From: an uncultured Rhodospirillales bacterium
GTDB taxonomy: Bacteria > Pseudomonadota > Alphaproteobacteria > Azospirillales > Azospirillaceae
Reading direction: 5' to 3'
Length of the DNA stretch: 64,000 bases
Assembly (NCBI GenBank): GCA_903927615.1
Contig: CAIYNU010000095.1
Span: 20,651-84,650 of the forward strand
Shown here: positions 1 through 10,179 of the stretch, piece after piece
Position numbering within the stretch: the stretch's first letter is position 1
Layout: each line of letters begins with the position of its first letter
Translations under genes and position numbers: made by a program
Notes under the pieces: generated by a model
What the model saw: only the letters and a program-made list of their open reading frames with translations
The model's database searches: none
Told to the model about the DNA's origin: nothing

Positions 1-75
1 CCAAATCGCCGCCATGACGAACCCGACCCAAGCCAACAGGCTGATATTAAACTATTCTTTTTCCTGACCGGCAGT

Positions 76-91
76 TGGCACGGTGGCTGCA
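76..91 (+). promoter_or_regulatory. Putative sigma54 (-24/-12) promoter upstream of flgF
   Basis: TGGCACG-GTGG-CTGCA matches the consensus TGGCACG-N4-TTGCA with correct GG-N10-GC spacing; lies ~68 bp upstream of the likely flgF ATG (159). Confidence 0.6.
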
Positions 92-158
92 TTGCTTTTC
101 ACGTCCGCCGCACCGCCGGGTGCTTCTTATAACGGTCGAGAGTGAACGAGGCCCTACG

Positions 159-890
159 ATGGAAAACCCAGTCTACATCTCACTCTCGCGCATGGTCGCC
201 TTGCAGCGGCAAATGGATGTGGTCGCAAACAATGTGGCTAACGCCACCTCGACCGGCTTCAAGCGCGAACGGGTGATGTTTTCCGAATACCTCCAGCGCC
301 CGACCATGGGCGAGCGCCTGTCGATGGTTCAGGACCACGCCACCACCCGCGACATGAGCCCCGGACCACTGTCACCCACCAGCAATCCCCTGGACCTCGC
401 CATCCGCGGCAAAGGCTACTTTGTGGTCGATACGCTCAACGGCCCCCACTACACCCGTTCCGGTCGTTTTCAACTGGATCCAAAAGGCCAGATTGTCGAC
501 AACAACGGTCTGCCGGTCCTTGGCTCAGACAACAGACCAATAACCCTCAAGACGGGTGTCAGTGAAATCCGCATCCAGGGCGACGGCTCAATCTTCACCA
601 ATCTTGATCCAAAAACGCCGGCGGGCAAATTCAAACTCGTGACCTTCGACAAAGAGCAGCAGATGAGCGAGGTCGGCAGCGGGCTATTCCTGACCGACGA
701 AAAGCCCCAACTCGCGCCCAATGACACCCGCTTGGCCCAAGGCATGATCGAAGAGTCCAATGTTCAGCCGGTGGTTGAGATGACCAACATGATGGCCGTT
801 CTCCGGCAATATCAAGGGATCGAGAAAATCGTCGATTCAGAGCATAAGAGCCAACAGAACATGATCCAGAAACTCGGCCGGCAAGCATAA
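159..890 (+). CDS. flgF: Flagellar basal-body rod protein FlgF
   Basis: N-terminus MENPVYISLSRMVALQRQMDVVANNVANATSTGFKRERVMF and C-terminal rod/hook motif; ORF track start (75) is a TTG, ATG at 159 is more likely. Confidence 0.95.
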   Translation: MENPVYISLSRMVALQRQMDVVANNVANATSTGFKRERVMFSEYLQRPTMGERLSMVQDHATTRDMSPGPLSPTSNPLDLAIRGKGYFVVDTLNGPHYTRSGRFQLDPKGQIVDNNGLPVLGSDNRPITLKTGVSEIRIQGDGSIFTNLDPKTPAGKFKLVTFDKEQQMSEVGSGLFLTDEKPQLAPNDTRLAQGMIEESNVQPVVEMTNMMAVLRQYQGIEKIVDSEHKSQQNMIQKLGRQA

Positions 891-918
891 GGCCCACAAA
901 TTCAGGAGAATTGCAGCC

Positions 919-1704
919 ATGCGCAGTCTCGCCATTGGGGCCACCGGTATGCAGGCCCAACAGCTCAACGTCGAAGTGATCTCCAACAACATCGCCAACA
1001 GCGCCACCAACGGCTTTAAAGCCCAGCGCGCGGAATTTCAGGATCTGCTGTATCAGAACATGCGGCGGATCGGTTCGACCTCGTCCGATGCCGGCACCAT
1101 CGTGCCGTCCGGGGTGCAGATCGGCGCCGGTGTCCGAACCGCGTCGGTCTACCGGATCATGTCCCAGGGCAATCTGACGGTCACCGAGAACCAGCTTGAT
1201 ATCGCGGTCAACGGCAACGGCTTCTTCCAGATTCAGTTGCCGACCGGCGAAACTGCCTATACCCGCGACGGCTCGTTCTCGCTCAATCCCCAGGGCCAGA
1301 TCGTGACCAGCAACGGCTACCCGCTCAATCCCGCCATCACCGTTCCGCCCAACTCCCAAAGCATCACGGTCAGCGCCACCGGTCAGGTCCAGGCAAAAAT
1401 TGCCGGCACCGTCACCCCGGCCATCGTCGGCCAGATCACCCTGGCGGCTTTCCCCAACGACGCTGGTCTCGAAGCCACCGGTGACAACCTGTTTCTGGAG
1501 ACGCCGGCCTCCGGTTCCGCCGTCACCGGCAACCCCGGGGTCCAGGGCTTCGGGTCCATCGTCCAGGGCTCGCTGGAAACCTCCAACGTCAACGTGGTCC
1601 AGGAGATCACCAACCTGATCACAGCCCAGCGGGCCTACGAGATGAATTCCAAGGTCATCAAGACCACGGACGAGATGATGCAAACCGTCGGTCAGATGCA
1701 GTAA
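919..1704 (+). CDS. flgG: Flagellar basal-body rod protein FlgG (distal rod)
   Basis: MRSLAIGATGMQAQQLNVEVISNNIANSATNGFKAQRAEFQDLLYQ is characteristic of FlgG; follows flgF. Confidence 0.97.
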   Translation: MRSLAIGATGMQAQQLNVEVISNNIANSATNGFKAQRAEFQDLLYQNMRRIGSTSSDAGTIVPSGVQIGAGVRTASVYRIMSQGNLTVTENQLDIAVNGNGFFQIQLPTGETAYTRDGSFSLNPQGQIVTSNGYPLNPAITVPPNSQSITVSATGQVQAKIAGTVTPAIVGQITLAAFPNDAGLEATGDNLFLETPASGSAVTGNPGVQGFGSIVQGSLETSNVNVVQEITNLITAQRAYEMNSKVIKTTDEMMQTVGQMQ

Positions 1705-1757
1705 GGCGGCCCGTTTGACGAGGGCCGGACGCAGACAAGCCGGACGCAGACAAGAAG

Positions 1758-2708
1758 GTGAATGCCATGAAACCGATCATCACCCTGGGCTTCGGCGCCG
1801 CCCTGTCTTTTGTGACCTTCACCGCCCAGGCTGCCCAGTTGCACCCTACCGTGACCGTCACCGACGACCAGATTCGGCTTGGCGACCTGTTCGAGGGCCT
1901 GACCGAGCAGGCCGACCGCGAGGTCGCCCCGGCCCCGGCGCCGGGCCGGCAGGTGGTGTTCGACAGCGACTTTCTGCAACATCTGGCCCAATCCTACCAT
2001 GTGGACTGGCGGCCGGGCAGCGCCGACGCCAAGGTTTCGGTCACGCGCAGCAGCCGTACCGTCGGCATCGACGACCTCCGCGGGCCGATCGTCGAGGCTC
2101 TCGGTCATAGGGCGGTGGGCGGACGGCTGGAGGTGGAATTTGAAAACCCCACCCTGCGGGCCGTGGTCGCCGCCAACCAGCCCTCGACCATCACCGTGGA
2201 GACGCTCTACTACAACCAGATCCTGAACCATTTCAGCGCCGAAGTGGTGTTGGGCGCCGGCGGTTCGGCGCCCCAGCGGGTCACGGTCGCCGGGCACGCC
2301 ACGCTGATGGTCGACATGCCGGTGCTGATGCGGCGGGTGAATCCCGGTGAAGTGATCACCCACGCCGACATCGGCTGGGTTGAAATCAGCGCCAATCAAC
2401 TGGTCGGCAACATCGCCGCCAGCGAAGCGGATCTGATCAACCGAACCCCGCGCCGCAGTCTTCAGGTCAATGCCCCGATCTTCCTCTATGACGTTCTGCC
2501 CCTGAAGCTGGTAACCAAGGGCCAGTTGGTGACCATGGTCCTCCAAACTTCCAATATGTACCTGTCAACCCAAGGCAAGGCGGTGCAGGACGGGGCCAAG
2601 GGCGAGGTCATCCGGGTCCAAAATCTTGAAAGCAACCGCATCGTCGAAGCCACCGTCGTTGGCACCAACCAAGTCGCCGTGCATGTTCCCGGCGCCGTGA
2701 TGAATTGA
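1758..2708 (+). CDS. flgA: Flagellar basal body P-ring formation chaperone FlgA
   Basis: Signal peptide; SAF-like C-terminus (NPGEVITHADIGWVEI, ...VQNLESNRIVEATVVGTNQVAV); position between flgG and flgH. Confidence 0.93.
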   Translation: MNAMKPIITLGFGAALSFVTFTAQAAQLHPTVTVTDDQIRLGDLFEGLTEQADREVAPAPAPGRQVVFDSDFLQHLAQSYHVDWRPGSADAKVSVTRSSRTVGIDDLRGPIVEALGHRAVGGRLEVEFENPTLRAVVAANQPSTITVETLYYNQILNHFSAEVVLGAGGSAPQRVTVAGHATLMVDMPVLMRRVNPGEVITHADIGWVEISANQLVGNIAASEADLINRTPRRSLQVNAPIFLYDVLPLKLVTKGQLVTMVLQTSNMYLSTQGKAVQDGAKGEVIRVQNLESNRIVEATVVGTNQVAVHVPGAVMN

Positions 2709-2718
2709 GGAGCATCCC

Positions 2719-3516
2719 ATGAACGCCACCTCCACCACCCGCCGGCCCTCCGCCCGCCCGATCGTCAAAGCCATCACCATCGGCGCCCTCATCCTGGCCC
2801 TGCCCGCCTGCAACACCTTCGATCGGTTGTCCAACATCGGCGACGGCCCGACGCTGGCCGGGATCAAGGACCCCCAGGCGCAACCCGGATACAAGCCGGT
2901 CAGCATGCCGATGCCGGCGCCCCAGCCCTCCCAGCGCAACCCCAATTCCCTCTGGCGGAACGGCGCGCGGGCGTTCTTCAAGGACCAGCGCGCCTCCCAG
3001 GTCGGCGACCTGTTGACCGTCACCGTCGCCATTTCCGACAACGCCACGGTGAACAGCACCCTGGCCCAAAACCAGGGCACCGCAGCCAATCCCAACGGCG
3101 AGACCATCGGCCTGCCCAACCTGCCCAGCTATATGGGCGCCGCCTCCTACGCCGCGGCCTTAGGCACCGCCGCCGCCGGTTCGCTGGGCAGCACCAGCAG
3201 CAGCAGTCAGGTCAACAATACCGGCGCCATCGCCCGGAAAGAGACCATCAATCTGACGCTGGCCGCGGTGGTGATCCAGATTCTGCCTAACGGCAATCTG
3301 GTGATCGAAGGCAAGCAACAGGTCAAGGTCAATGCCGAGATGCGTGAACTCACCATCACCGGCATCGTCCGTCCCGAAGACATCGACTCCTCCAACCAGA
3401 TCAGCTACCAGAGAATCGCCGAAGCCCGCATCTCTTACGGCGGCCAGGGCACCGTCAGCGACGTGCAAGCCCCGCGTTACGGTCAGCAACTGATGGACAT
3501 CCTGCTGCCCTTCTAA
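2719..3516 (+). CDS. flgH: Flagellar L-ring protein FlgH
   Basis: Lipoprotein-like ALPACNTFDRL, SLWRNGARAFFKDQRASQVGDLLTVTVAISD, C-terminal QAPRYGQQLMDILLPF. Confidence 0.95.
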   Translation: MNATSTTRRPSARPIVKAITIGALILALPACNTFDRLSNIGDGPTLAGIKDPQAQPGYKPVSMPMPAPQPSQRNPNSLWRNGARAFFKDQRASQVGDLLTVTVAISDNATVNSTLAQNQGTAANPNGETIGLPNLPSYMGAASYAAALGTAAAGSLGSTSSSSQVNNTGAIARKETINLTLAAVVIQILPNGNLVIEGKQQVKVNAEMRELTITGIVRPEDIDSSNQISYQRIAEARISYGGQGTVSDVQAPRYGQQLMDILLPF

Positions 3517-3546
3517 CCGCCCCCGCTGCTGACCCCTGCCCGTAAA

Positions 3547-3585
3547 CCCCAGTGCCGGCCCCGTGACCACGGGTAGGGCACTGGG
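3547..3585 (+). terminator. Hairpin downstream of flgH (possible transcription terminator)
   Basis: CCCCAGTGCC ... GGCACTGGGG inverted repeat after the flgH stop; no clear T tract. Confidence 0.35.
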
Positions 3586-3812
3586 GCGAGGCGTGACAAC
3601 CTTTCCGCACCCGCCCGGCGTCGCTGCGCTCGGGGCCGGGTGACCAAGCCGGGCCAGAGCGGTGTCCAAGTGTTTTTCTTGCATCTCCACGGTGGTTCGG
3701 ACACAAGATTTCCGGGTTGCCTGGGCTATGCCCGGAATGAACCGCAACGATCTCGTGGTGGCGGCGAGTGCTTGACGGTTGGCGCTAACGTGACCAAGGA
3801 GGCGCAAGCGAC

Positions 3813-6800
3813 ATGTATTCGGAGCCAGAGGTTGTTCGCGCCTACCCGTTCCGCGAGGTGGATTTGGGGCGCCGGTATCTGACCCAAGGGCGGGTCCTGG
3901 CCGCGGAGTTGTCAGAGGATGGCCGTCGGGTTGAAGGACGGGTACAAGGGGCAGAGCGGCGAGCCAATACGGTAACAGTGGACATTACCTATCACTCCAG
4001 CGGTCCCCGCAGCTATGCCAGCTTTCGTGAGGCCTGCAATTGTGTGATGGGCGGCCAGTGTAGCCATGCGGTTGCCGTGCTGCTCCAGGTCCTCCGGAAA
4101 AAGGAAGCGCCCGTTCAGGCTTTGGCGGAGATTGGGGACGTGGACGCCCCTCTTGAGAACTGGCTTGACACACTGGCACTGATCAGCAGGCCGCCGTCAT
4201 CACCCAACGAGTATTCCGATACTATCCGATTTCGGGCGCTGTATGTCATCACCCTGAATAACCGCAAGTCGTCCCGGCCCACCGCGTTCGTCACGCCCCA
4301 ATCCATGACCCTGGACAGGGGCGGACGGTGGGGTGATCAGGTCGGCACGGTGCGGGCCTCTAATCTGCTGAACGGCACAATTCCCAAGTATTACCGGCCC
4401 ATCGACAAGACTTTGCTCAGTCTGTTATGGGCCGCCACCGTCACCGCGGCCGGCTGCGTCAGTTTTGACGACGGGCGTTACCCGTTGGTCGGCGACCTGA
4501 GCGACCAAATTCTGCACCTGATTCTGGAAAGCGGGCGTGGCCGGTGGGAGAGCATCCAGGGGCCGCAGTTGGTGGCGGGGGGACCGCGTCCGGGGCGGGC
4601 ATTTTGGGAAACGGACGCCGAAGGTGTTCAACGCTTTCGCCTGGGGGGTGACATAGAGGGGCTGCTGGCCTTGCCGTTGCCCCAGCCCTGGTACATTAAC
4701 CCCAGGTCCGGTGAGATCGGGCGGCTGGAGCTGGATTTGCCGCCGCACGTTTTGATGGCGTTGGTTGCCGCGCCGCCGATTCCGCCGGATTTGTCCACGC
4801 GCTTGCGGCGCAGTCTGGAAAATGTCCTTCCCGGTCGGCAGCACCTTTTGCCGCGGGAGTTCGGGCCGCAGGTTGTTCGCGACGTTGTGCCGGTGCCGTG
4901 TCTGCGGCTCTTTCGACGGTCGGCGACGGAGGTTCCGTGGGACGACCGGAATGAAGCGGCCACCCTGGGGCGCCGGGAGACCACACTGTGTGGCGCCGTG
5001 ACCTTCGACTATGCCGGCAGTCGGGTGCGCCCGGACGATCGGGGGGTGGAACTGGCCGCCACCATCACCGGGACTCTGGTGCGGGTCCCCCGGCAGCCTG
5101 AGATTGAAGAGAAAGCCCTGCGTCACCTGATCACCACCGGTTTCCGGCCCATCAAGGGAGTGGCGAATACGTTTATTCACCTGGCTAACCCCCAGGACCC
5201 GCATTGGGTAGGCGGCAGTTGGACCGTCATGTTGGCCTTCCTTCATCGCGGTGTCGCCGGGCTGCGGGCGGCGGGCTGGCAGGTGGAGTTGGACGACGCC
5301 TTTGATCTAGAGATCACCGAGCCCGCCGAGGATGGCTGGGTGGCCGAGGTGGTGGAAGCCGGGGGCCGCAGCGGCGTCGACTGGTTCGGCCTGTCGCTTG
5401 GGGTGACGGTGGGCGGAGAGCGCATTGACCTGCTGCCGGTGCTGCTTCCGGTGTTGCGCGAGATGCCCGAAGACGGGGCCCTGGAGGGATTCGACCAATT
5501 CGCCGACGCCGGGGGCACCCTGTTCGCGCCCATCGACGCCAAGCGCATGTTGCCCCTGCCGGCGGCCCGGCTCAAGCCGCTGCTGTTCGCGCTCTATGAG
5601 CTGTACCGGGTGGGCAGCATCCTTGATGACGGCACCGTCAAGCTGACCTTGTCACGGGCGGCCGAACTGGCGGATGTCGCCGCCGCCGCCGAAGCCGCGG
5701 GCATGCGCTGGTTCGGCGGGGAACGACTGCTGGACGTCGGGCGGAAATTGCGCGATTTTTCCGGCCTGGACCCGGTGCCGGTGCCCGCGAGCTTCCAGGG
5801 AACACTTCGTGCCTATCAGCGGGACGGCGTGACCTGGCTGCAATTCTTACGGGATTTCGACTTTGGCGGCATTCTGGCCGACGACATGGGACTGGGCAAA
5901 ACCATCCAGACCCTCACCCATCTGCTGATCGAGCAGGAGGCCGGTCGGCTCGACCGGCCCGCTCTGGTGGTGGCTCCCACCACCCTGGTGACGAACTGGC
6001 GGCTGGAGGCCGCCCGTTTTGCGCCCACGCTGCGGGTTCTGGTTCTGCACGGCGCCAACCGCAAGGCCGAGTTCGAGCGCATGGCTGACCATGATCTGGT
6101 CCTGACCACCTATCCGTTGCTGTTCCGCGACAAGGAGATCTTGTGCGCCTGCCCGTGGTCCCTGCTGATCCTCGACGAGGCCCAGACCATCAAGAACCCC
6201 AAGGCCCAAGCGTCGTTGGTGGTTCAACAGCTTTCCGCGCGGCATCGCCTGTGCCTGACCGGCACGCCCATGGAGAACAATCTTGGCGAGTTGTGGGCGC
6301 TGTTCCACTTCCTGATGCCGGGATTACTGGGCAATCAGCGGCAGTTTCAGCGGTCGTTTCGCACGCCCATTGAAAAACAGGGCGACCGTCGCCGCCAGCG
6401 GGACCTGACCCGCCGCATCCGACCGTTCATGTTGCGCCGGACCAAGCAACAGGTTGCCGCGGAGCTGCCGGAAAAGACCGAAATCAACGAGTATATCGAG
6501 TTGGAAGGTCCTCAGCGGGACTTTTATGAAAGTATCCGCCTGGCGTTGGACGCCAAGGTGCAGGCCGAGATCACGGCTAAAGGGTTGGCACGCAGTCACA
6601 TCGTGATTCTGGACGCGCTGCTGAAGTTGCGCCAGATTTGTTGCGATGCCCGCTTGGTCAAGCTGGTGGCGGCGAAAGGAGTCAAACGCTCGGCCAAGCT
6701 GGAACGCCTGATGGAGATGCTGCCGGAACTGATCGAGGAGGGTCGGCGCATCCTGTTATTTTCCCAGTTCACCGCCATGCTTGATCTGATCCAAAGCGAG

Positions 6801-7202
6801 TTGGACAACGCAAAAATCGGCTATGTCAAGCTGACCGGCCAAACCCGCGATCGCCAAACCCCGATCGATCTTTTTCAGGCCGGAACAGTGCCGGTATTCC
6901 TGATCAGCCTCAAGGCTGGCGGCACCGGCCTCAATCTGACCGCCGCCGACACCGTGATTCATTACGATCCCTGGTGGAATCCGGCGGTCGAGCGTCAGGC
7001 CACCGATCGTGCCCATCGCATTGGCCAGGACAAGCCGGTGTTCGTTTATAAGTTGGTGACGGTCGGAACCGTCGAAACCGCCATCCTCGATCTTCAGGCG
7101 CGCAAGCAGGCCCTGGCCGATGGGCTTTACGACCCCGAAGCGGTTGAGGACATCACCCTGACCAAAGACGACCTTACGGCGTTGTTTGCGCCCCTGGCCT
7201 GA
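3813..7202 (+). CDS. SNF2-family DEAD/DEAH helicase with N-terminal SWIM zinc finger
   Basis: N-terminal CNCVMGGQCSHAVAVLL SWIM motif; ADDMGLGKTIQTL Walker A, ILDEAQ, GTPMENNLGELWALFHFLMPG, C-terminal helicase ATDRAHRIGQ. Confidence 0.93.
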   Translation: MYSEPEVVRAYPFREVDLGRRYLTQGRVLAAELSEDGRRVEGRVQGAERRANTVTVDITYHSSGPRSYASFREACNCVMGGQCSHAVAVLLQVLRKKEAPVQALAEIGDVDAPLENWLDTLALISRPPSSPNEYSDTIRFRALYVITLNNRKSSRPTAFVTPQSMTLDRGGRWGDQVGTVRASNLLNGTIPKYYRPIDKTLLSLLWAATVTAAGCVSFDDGRYPLVGDLSDQILHLILESGRGRWESIQGPQLVAGGPRPGRAFWETDAEGVQRFRLGGDIEGLLALPLPQPWYINPRSGEIGRLELDLPPHVLMALVAAPPIPPDLSTRLRRSLENVLPGRQHLLPREFGPQVVRDVVPVPCLRLFRRSATEVPWDDRNEAATLGRRETTLCGAVTFDYAGSRVRPDDRGVELAATITGTLVRVPRQPEIEEKALRHLITTGFRPIKGVANTFIHLANPQDPHWVGGSWTVMLAFLHRGVAGLRAAGWQVELDDAFDLEITEPAEDGWVAEVVEAGGRSGVDWFGLSLGVTVGGERIDLLPVLLPVLREMPEDGALEGFDQFADAGGTLFAPIDAKRMLPLPAARLKPLLFALYELYRVGSILDDGTVKLTLSRAAELADVAAAAEAAGMRWFGGERLLDVGRKLRDFSGLDPVPVPASFQGTLRAYQRDGVTWLQFLRDFDFGGILADDMGLGKTIQTLTHLLIEQEAGRLDRPALVVAPTTLVTNWRLEAARFAPTLRVLVLHGANRKAEFERMADHDLVLTTYPLLFRDKEILCACPWSLLILDEAQTIKNPKAQASLVVQQLSARHRLCLTGTPMENNLGELWALFHFLMPGLLGNQRQFQRSFRTPIEKQGDRRRQRDLTRRIRPFMLRRTKQQVAAELPEKTEINEYIELEGPQRDFYESIRLALDAKVQAEITAKGLARSHIVILDALLKLRQICCDARLVKLVAAKGVKRSAKLERLMEMLPELIEEGRRILLFSQFTAMLDLIQSELDNAKIGYVKLTGQTRDRQTPIDLFQAGTVPVFLISLKAGGTGLNLTAADTVIHYDPWWNPAVERQATDRAHRIGQDKPVFVYKLVTVGTVETAILDLQARKQALADGLYDPEAVEDITLTKDDLTALFAPLA

Positions 7203-7249
7203 GCATCACCAAGACCTGAACGGCGCGCCCGCACGCCAGGAGCCATCGG

Positions 7250-7699
7250 ATGGACGACAGAGAACTTCGAGACAAGCTGCGAAAGATCGAGGCCTTATTT
7301 GCCGGTGCCGCCACGCCGGGGGAACGGGCGGCGGCCGGCGCCGCGGCGGAACGGATCCGGGACCGTCTGAAACAACTCGGCGGAACCGAACGGGCGGTCG
7401 AAATGACCTTCAGCTTGCGAAATCCCTGGTCCCACCGGCTGTTTGTGGCGCTGTGCCGGCGCTACGGCTTGCAGGCTTACCGGTATCGCCGGATGCGTTA
7501 CACCACCGTGTGCGTCAGGGCGCCGCAGTCCTTTCTCAATACCGTCCTGTGGCCCGAGTTTCTCCAACTGGATACCGCCCTGACCGACCATCTGAGCGGC
7601 ATCACCGACCGCATCATCCGCGAGGAAGTCTATAAGGACGTCGGTGACGCCGAGGAAGTCGAGGAACCGTTGAAAATCGGCAAGGCGCGGGGGGCGTGA
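7250..7699 (+). CDS. Conserved hypothetical protein (DUF2786-like N-terminal motif)
   Basis: KLRKIEALFAGAATPGERAAA motif; SD-like AGGAG upstream; adjacent to the SNF2 gene. Confidence 0.7.
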   Translation: MDDRELRDKLRKIEALFAGAATPGERAAAGAAAERIRDRLKQLGGTERAVEMTFSLRNPWSHRLFVALCRRYGLQAYRYRRMRYTTVCVRAPQSFLNTVLWPEFLQLDTALTDHLSGITDRIIREEVYKDVGDAEEVEEPLKIGKARGA

Positions 7700-8640
7700 A
7701 CCAGGCCCCCTCGGACCCGAGCAACGGTATCGGGGAAACGATGCCCCGCCCGACCGATCCATCGCATCCGAACCGCACCGCCCTGACCAGCGGCGCCGCG
7801 GCGCTGTCGGCGTTCCTGCTGTGGGGGCTGATGCCGGTCTATTTCAAGGCGCTGGGCGACCTGTCGCCCCTGGAGATCGTGGCTCACCGGGTGGTCTGGT
7901 CGGTGCTGCTGGTGGGGCTGTTCGCGGCCATGGCCTACCCGGTGCAGACCATCATCGAGGCGCTGGGCACCCGGCGACGGTTCGGCATCTACCTGATCAC
8001 GTCGCTGTTGATTTCCAGCAACTGGCTGGTCTTCCTGTGGGCGGTGACCCACGGCCGGATCGTCGATGTCAGTCTTGGCTATTACATCAACCCCCTGGTC
8101 AACGTCCTGCTGGGCGTGTTGTTTCTGGGCGAGCGGCTGAGCCGCCCCCAACTTCTGGCGGTGGCCGTCGCCTTCGTGAGTGTGTTCAGTCTGGTGGTTG
8201 ATGCCGGCACCATTCCCGGGCTGGCGCTGTTCCTGGGCATCACCTTCGGTCTTTACGCGCTGGTCCGCAAGAAGGCCGGCATCGACCCGTTGCTCGGTCT
8301 GCTGATCGAGACCGCCCTGATGGCGCCGCCGGCGCTGGGGTACTTGGTGTGGCTGGGTGTCGAAGGCGGCGGAACTTTTGGCCGCAGTTCGGTCGAAACA
8401 GATCTGATGCTGGCGGCATCGGGTGTGGTCACTTCGGTGCCCCTGGTGCTGTTCATGATCGGCAATCGTGGACTCAAATTATCGACCATCGGCCTGATGC
8501 AATACATCGCCCCCAGTTGTCAGTTGGTGCTGGCCGTCACCTGTTACGGCGAGGTCCTGACCCGGGCCTACGGAATCGCCTTCGGCGGCATCTGGACTGC
8601 GCTGGCCATTTTCAGTTGGGACTTGTGGCGGCGGCGATGA
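7696..8640 (+). CDS. rarD: EamA-family transporter RarD-like
   Basis: Multi-TM protein, AFLLWGLMPVYFKALGDLSPLEIVAHRVVWS and NWLVFLWAVTHGRIVDVSLGYYINPLVNVLLG are RarD hallmarks; overlaps the preceding stop. Confidence 0.93.
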   Translation: MNQAPSDPSNGIGETMPRPTDPSHPNRTALTSGAAALSAFLLWGLMPVYFKALGDLSPLEIVAHRVVWSVLLVGLFAAMAYPVQTIIEALGTRRRFGIYLITSLLISSNWLVFLWAVTHGRIVDVSLGYYINPLVNVLLGVLFLGERLSRPQLLAVAVAFVSVFSLVVDAGTIPGLALFLGITFGLYALVRKKAGIDPLLGLLIETALMAPPALGYLVWLGVEGGGTFGRSSVETDLMLAASGVVTSVPLVLFMIGNRGLKLSTIGLMQYIAPSCQLVLAVTCYGEVLTRAYGIAFGGIWTALAIFSWDLWRRR

Positions 8641-8718
8641 CTGTGGGATTCTGCGGTTCACCCGTCCTTCCCCCATGGCCCACGCCACGGCCAATCTTAC
8701 GGGCCAGCGAACGAATGA

Positions 8719-10179
8719 GTGGTTTGTGGAATGCGTCGCATCTTAGGCTTGCTTCAGTTTCGTGAGGCGATCCTGGCCGCCGGCCCGGCCGTCCTGATCG
8801 CCCTGGTGATTGTCCTTGCCGCATTTTGGTTCGCCGCCCAGTTCATCGCGCCGGCGCCGCCCCGGGAGATGGTGATTGCGGCGGCCGCGAAAGGCAGCCC
8901 GTATTACCAGGCGGCGCAGCGTTATCGCGACGTTCTCGCCGAGAGCGGGGTTGCGCTGAAAATCCTGGAAACCAAGGGATCGGTGGAGAATCTGGCGCTC
9001 ATCACGGATCCCCAGTCCAAGGTCGCCGCCGCCTTCCTGCAAGGCGGTCTGGCCAATAGCCGGGAGGCGCCCGATCTCCGCTCCATCGGCCGGGTGTTCT
9101 ATGAGCCGGTGTGGGTGTTCTATCAGGGAAGCGCCAAACTCGAGAGGCTTGCGGACCTCGCCGGCAAACGCATCCTGATCGGCCCCGCGGGCAGCGCCAC
9201 CGCGGCGTTGGCGACGCACCTGCTTACCGCCAGCGGCGTGACCGCGGACTCCAGTACCCTGATCACCCAGGAATTACCGGATTACGTCGCGGCCTTGGAG
9301 TCGGGCCGGGCGGATGCCGGCGTGCTGGTGCTGTCACCCGAGGCCAAAACGATCAGGCGGTTGCTGGCCAGCCCGAAGGTCAAGCTGATGGACATGGTCC
9401 AGGCCGACGCCTACGTCCAGCGATTCCCGTTCCTCCAGAAAATTGAGTTGAAGGAAGGTGTGGTTGATTTCGCCAAGGACATCCCGCCCGTCGACACCCA
9501 TATGTTGGCGACCACGGCGGCCCTGGTGATTCCCAAGGACTTGCATCCGGCACTGGCCAATCTGCTAACCCAGGCGGCGATTGCCGTTCATGGACGACCG
9601 GTGATCAATGACAATGGCGAGTCGCCGATTTTTCAACGGGCCGGCGCCTTTCCCATTGCCGACGATCAGGAGTTCCTGCTGTCGCCCGAAGCGGCGCGCG
9701 TCTACAAGTCGGGACCGCCCTTTCTGCAACGATATTTGCCGTTCTGGCTGGCCACCTGGCTGGATCGGCTGAGCGTTCTGCTGCTGCCGATGATCGGAAT
9801 TCTGCTGCCGGCGGTGCGGATCATCCCGGCCCTGTACAGTTGGCGGATCCGCCGTCGGATCATCTATTGGTATCATGAACTGAAACGGGTCGAAGCCGAG
9901 GTTGGCATGCACTCGGATCCGGCCGAACTGGCGGTCCCGCTCCGGGAAATCGATCACATCGAGGAAGCGGTGAACCGGTTGCCGATCCCGGTGGCGTTCG
10001 CCAATCAGCTTTATGATTTGCGTGGACATATTCATGTGGTTCGCCGTCGGATGATGTCGTTCAAAGCCCAAGGGACGGTCCACGGCCACCGCAGCCGGTT
10101 GGGAGCGTCGGTCGTACCGCCGCCGGTGCCGGCGGAAATTGTCACAGACCCAAAAAATGTCACAGGCCAAAAAAATTGA
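8719..10179 (+). CDS. TAXI-family TRAP-type solute-binding protein with C-terminal transmembrane region
   Basis: TAXI-type binding fold motifs (KGSVENLALITDPQSKVAAAFLQGG) and C-terminal TM segment LSVLLLPMIGILLPAVRIIPALYSWRIRRRI; no TRAP permease nearby. Confidence 0.8.
   Translation: MVCGMRRILGLLQFREAILAAGPAVLIALVIVLAAFWFAAQFIAPAPPREMVIAAAAKGSPYYQAAQRYRDVLAESGVALKILETKGSVENLALITDPQSKVAAAFLQGGLANSREAPDLRSIGRVFYEPVWVFYQGSAKLERLADLAGKRILIGPAGSATAALATHLLTASGVTADSSTLITQELPDYVAALESGRADAGVLVLSPEAKTIRRLLASPKVKLMDMVQADAYVQRFPFLQKIELKEGVVDFAKDIPPVDTHMLATTAALVIPKDLHPALANLLTQAAIAVHGRPVINDNGESPIFQRAGAFPIADDQEFLLSPEAARVYKSGPPFLQRYLPFWLATWLDRLSVLLLPMIGILLPAVRIIPALYSWRIRRRIIYWYHELKRVEAEVGMHSDPAELAVPLREIDHIEEAVNRLPIPVAFANQLYDLRGHIHVVRRRMMSFKAQGTVHGHRSRLGASVVPPPVPAEIVTDPKNVTGQKN

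Noticed and set aside
631-1683. 350-aa minus-strand ORF opposite flgG
   Set aside because: Antisense shadow of flgF/flgG; no recognisable protein character.
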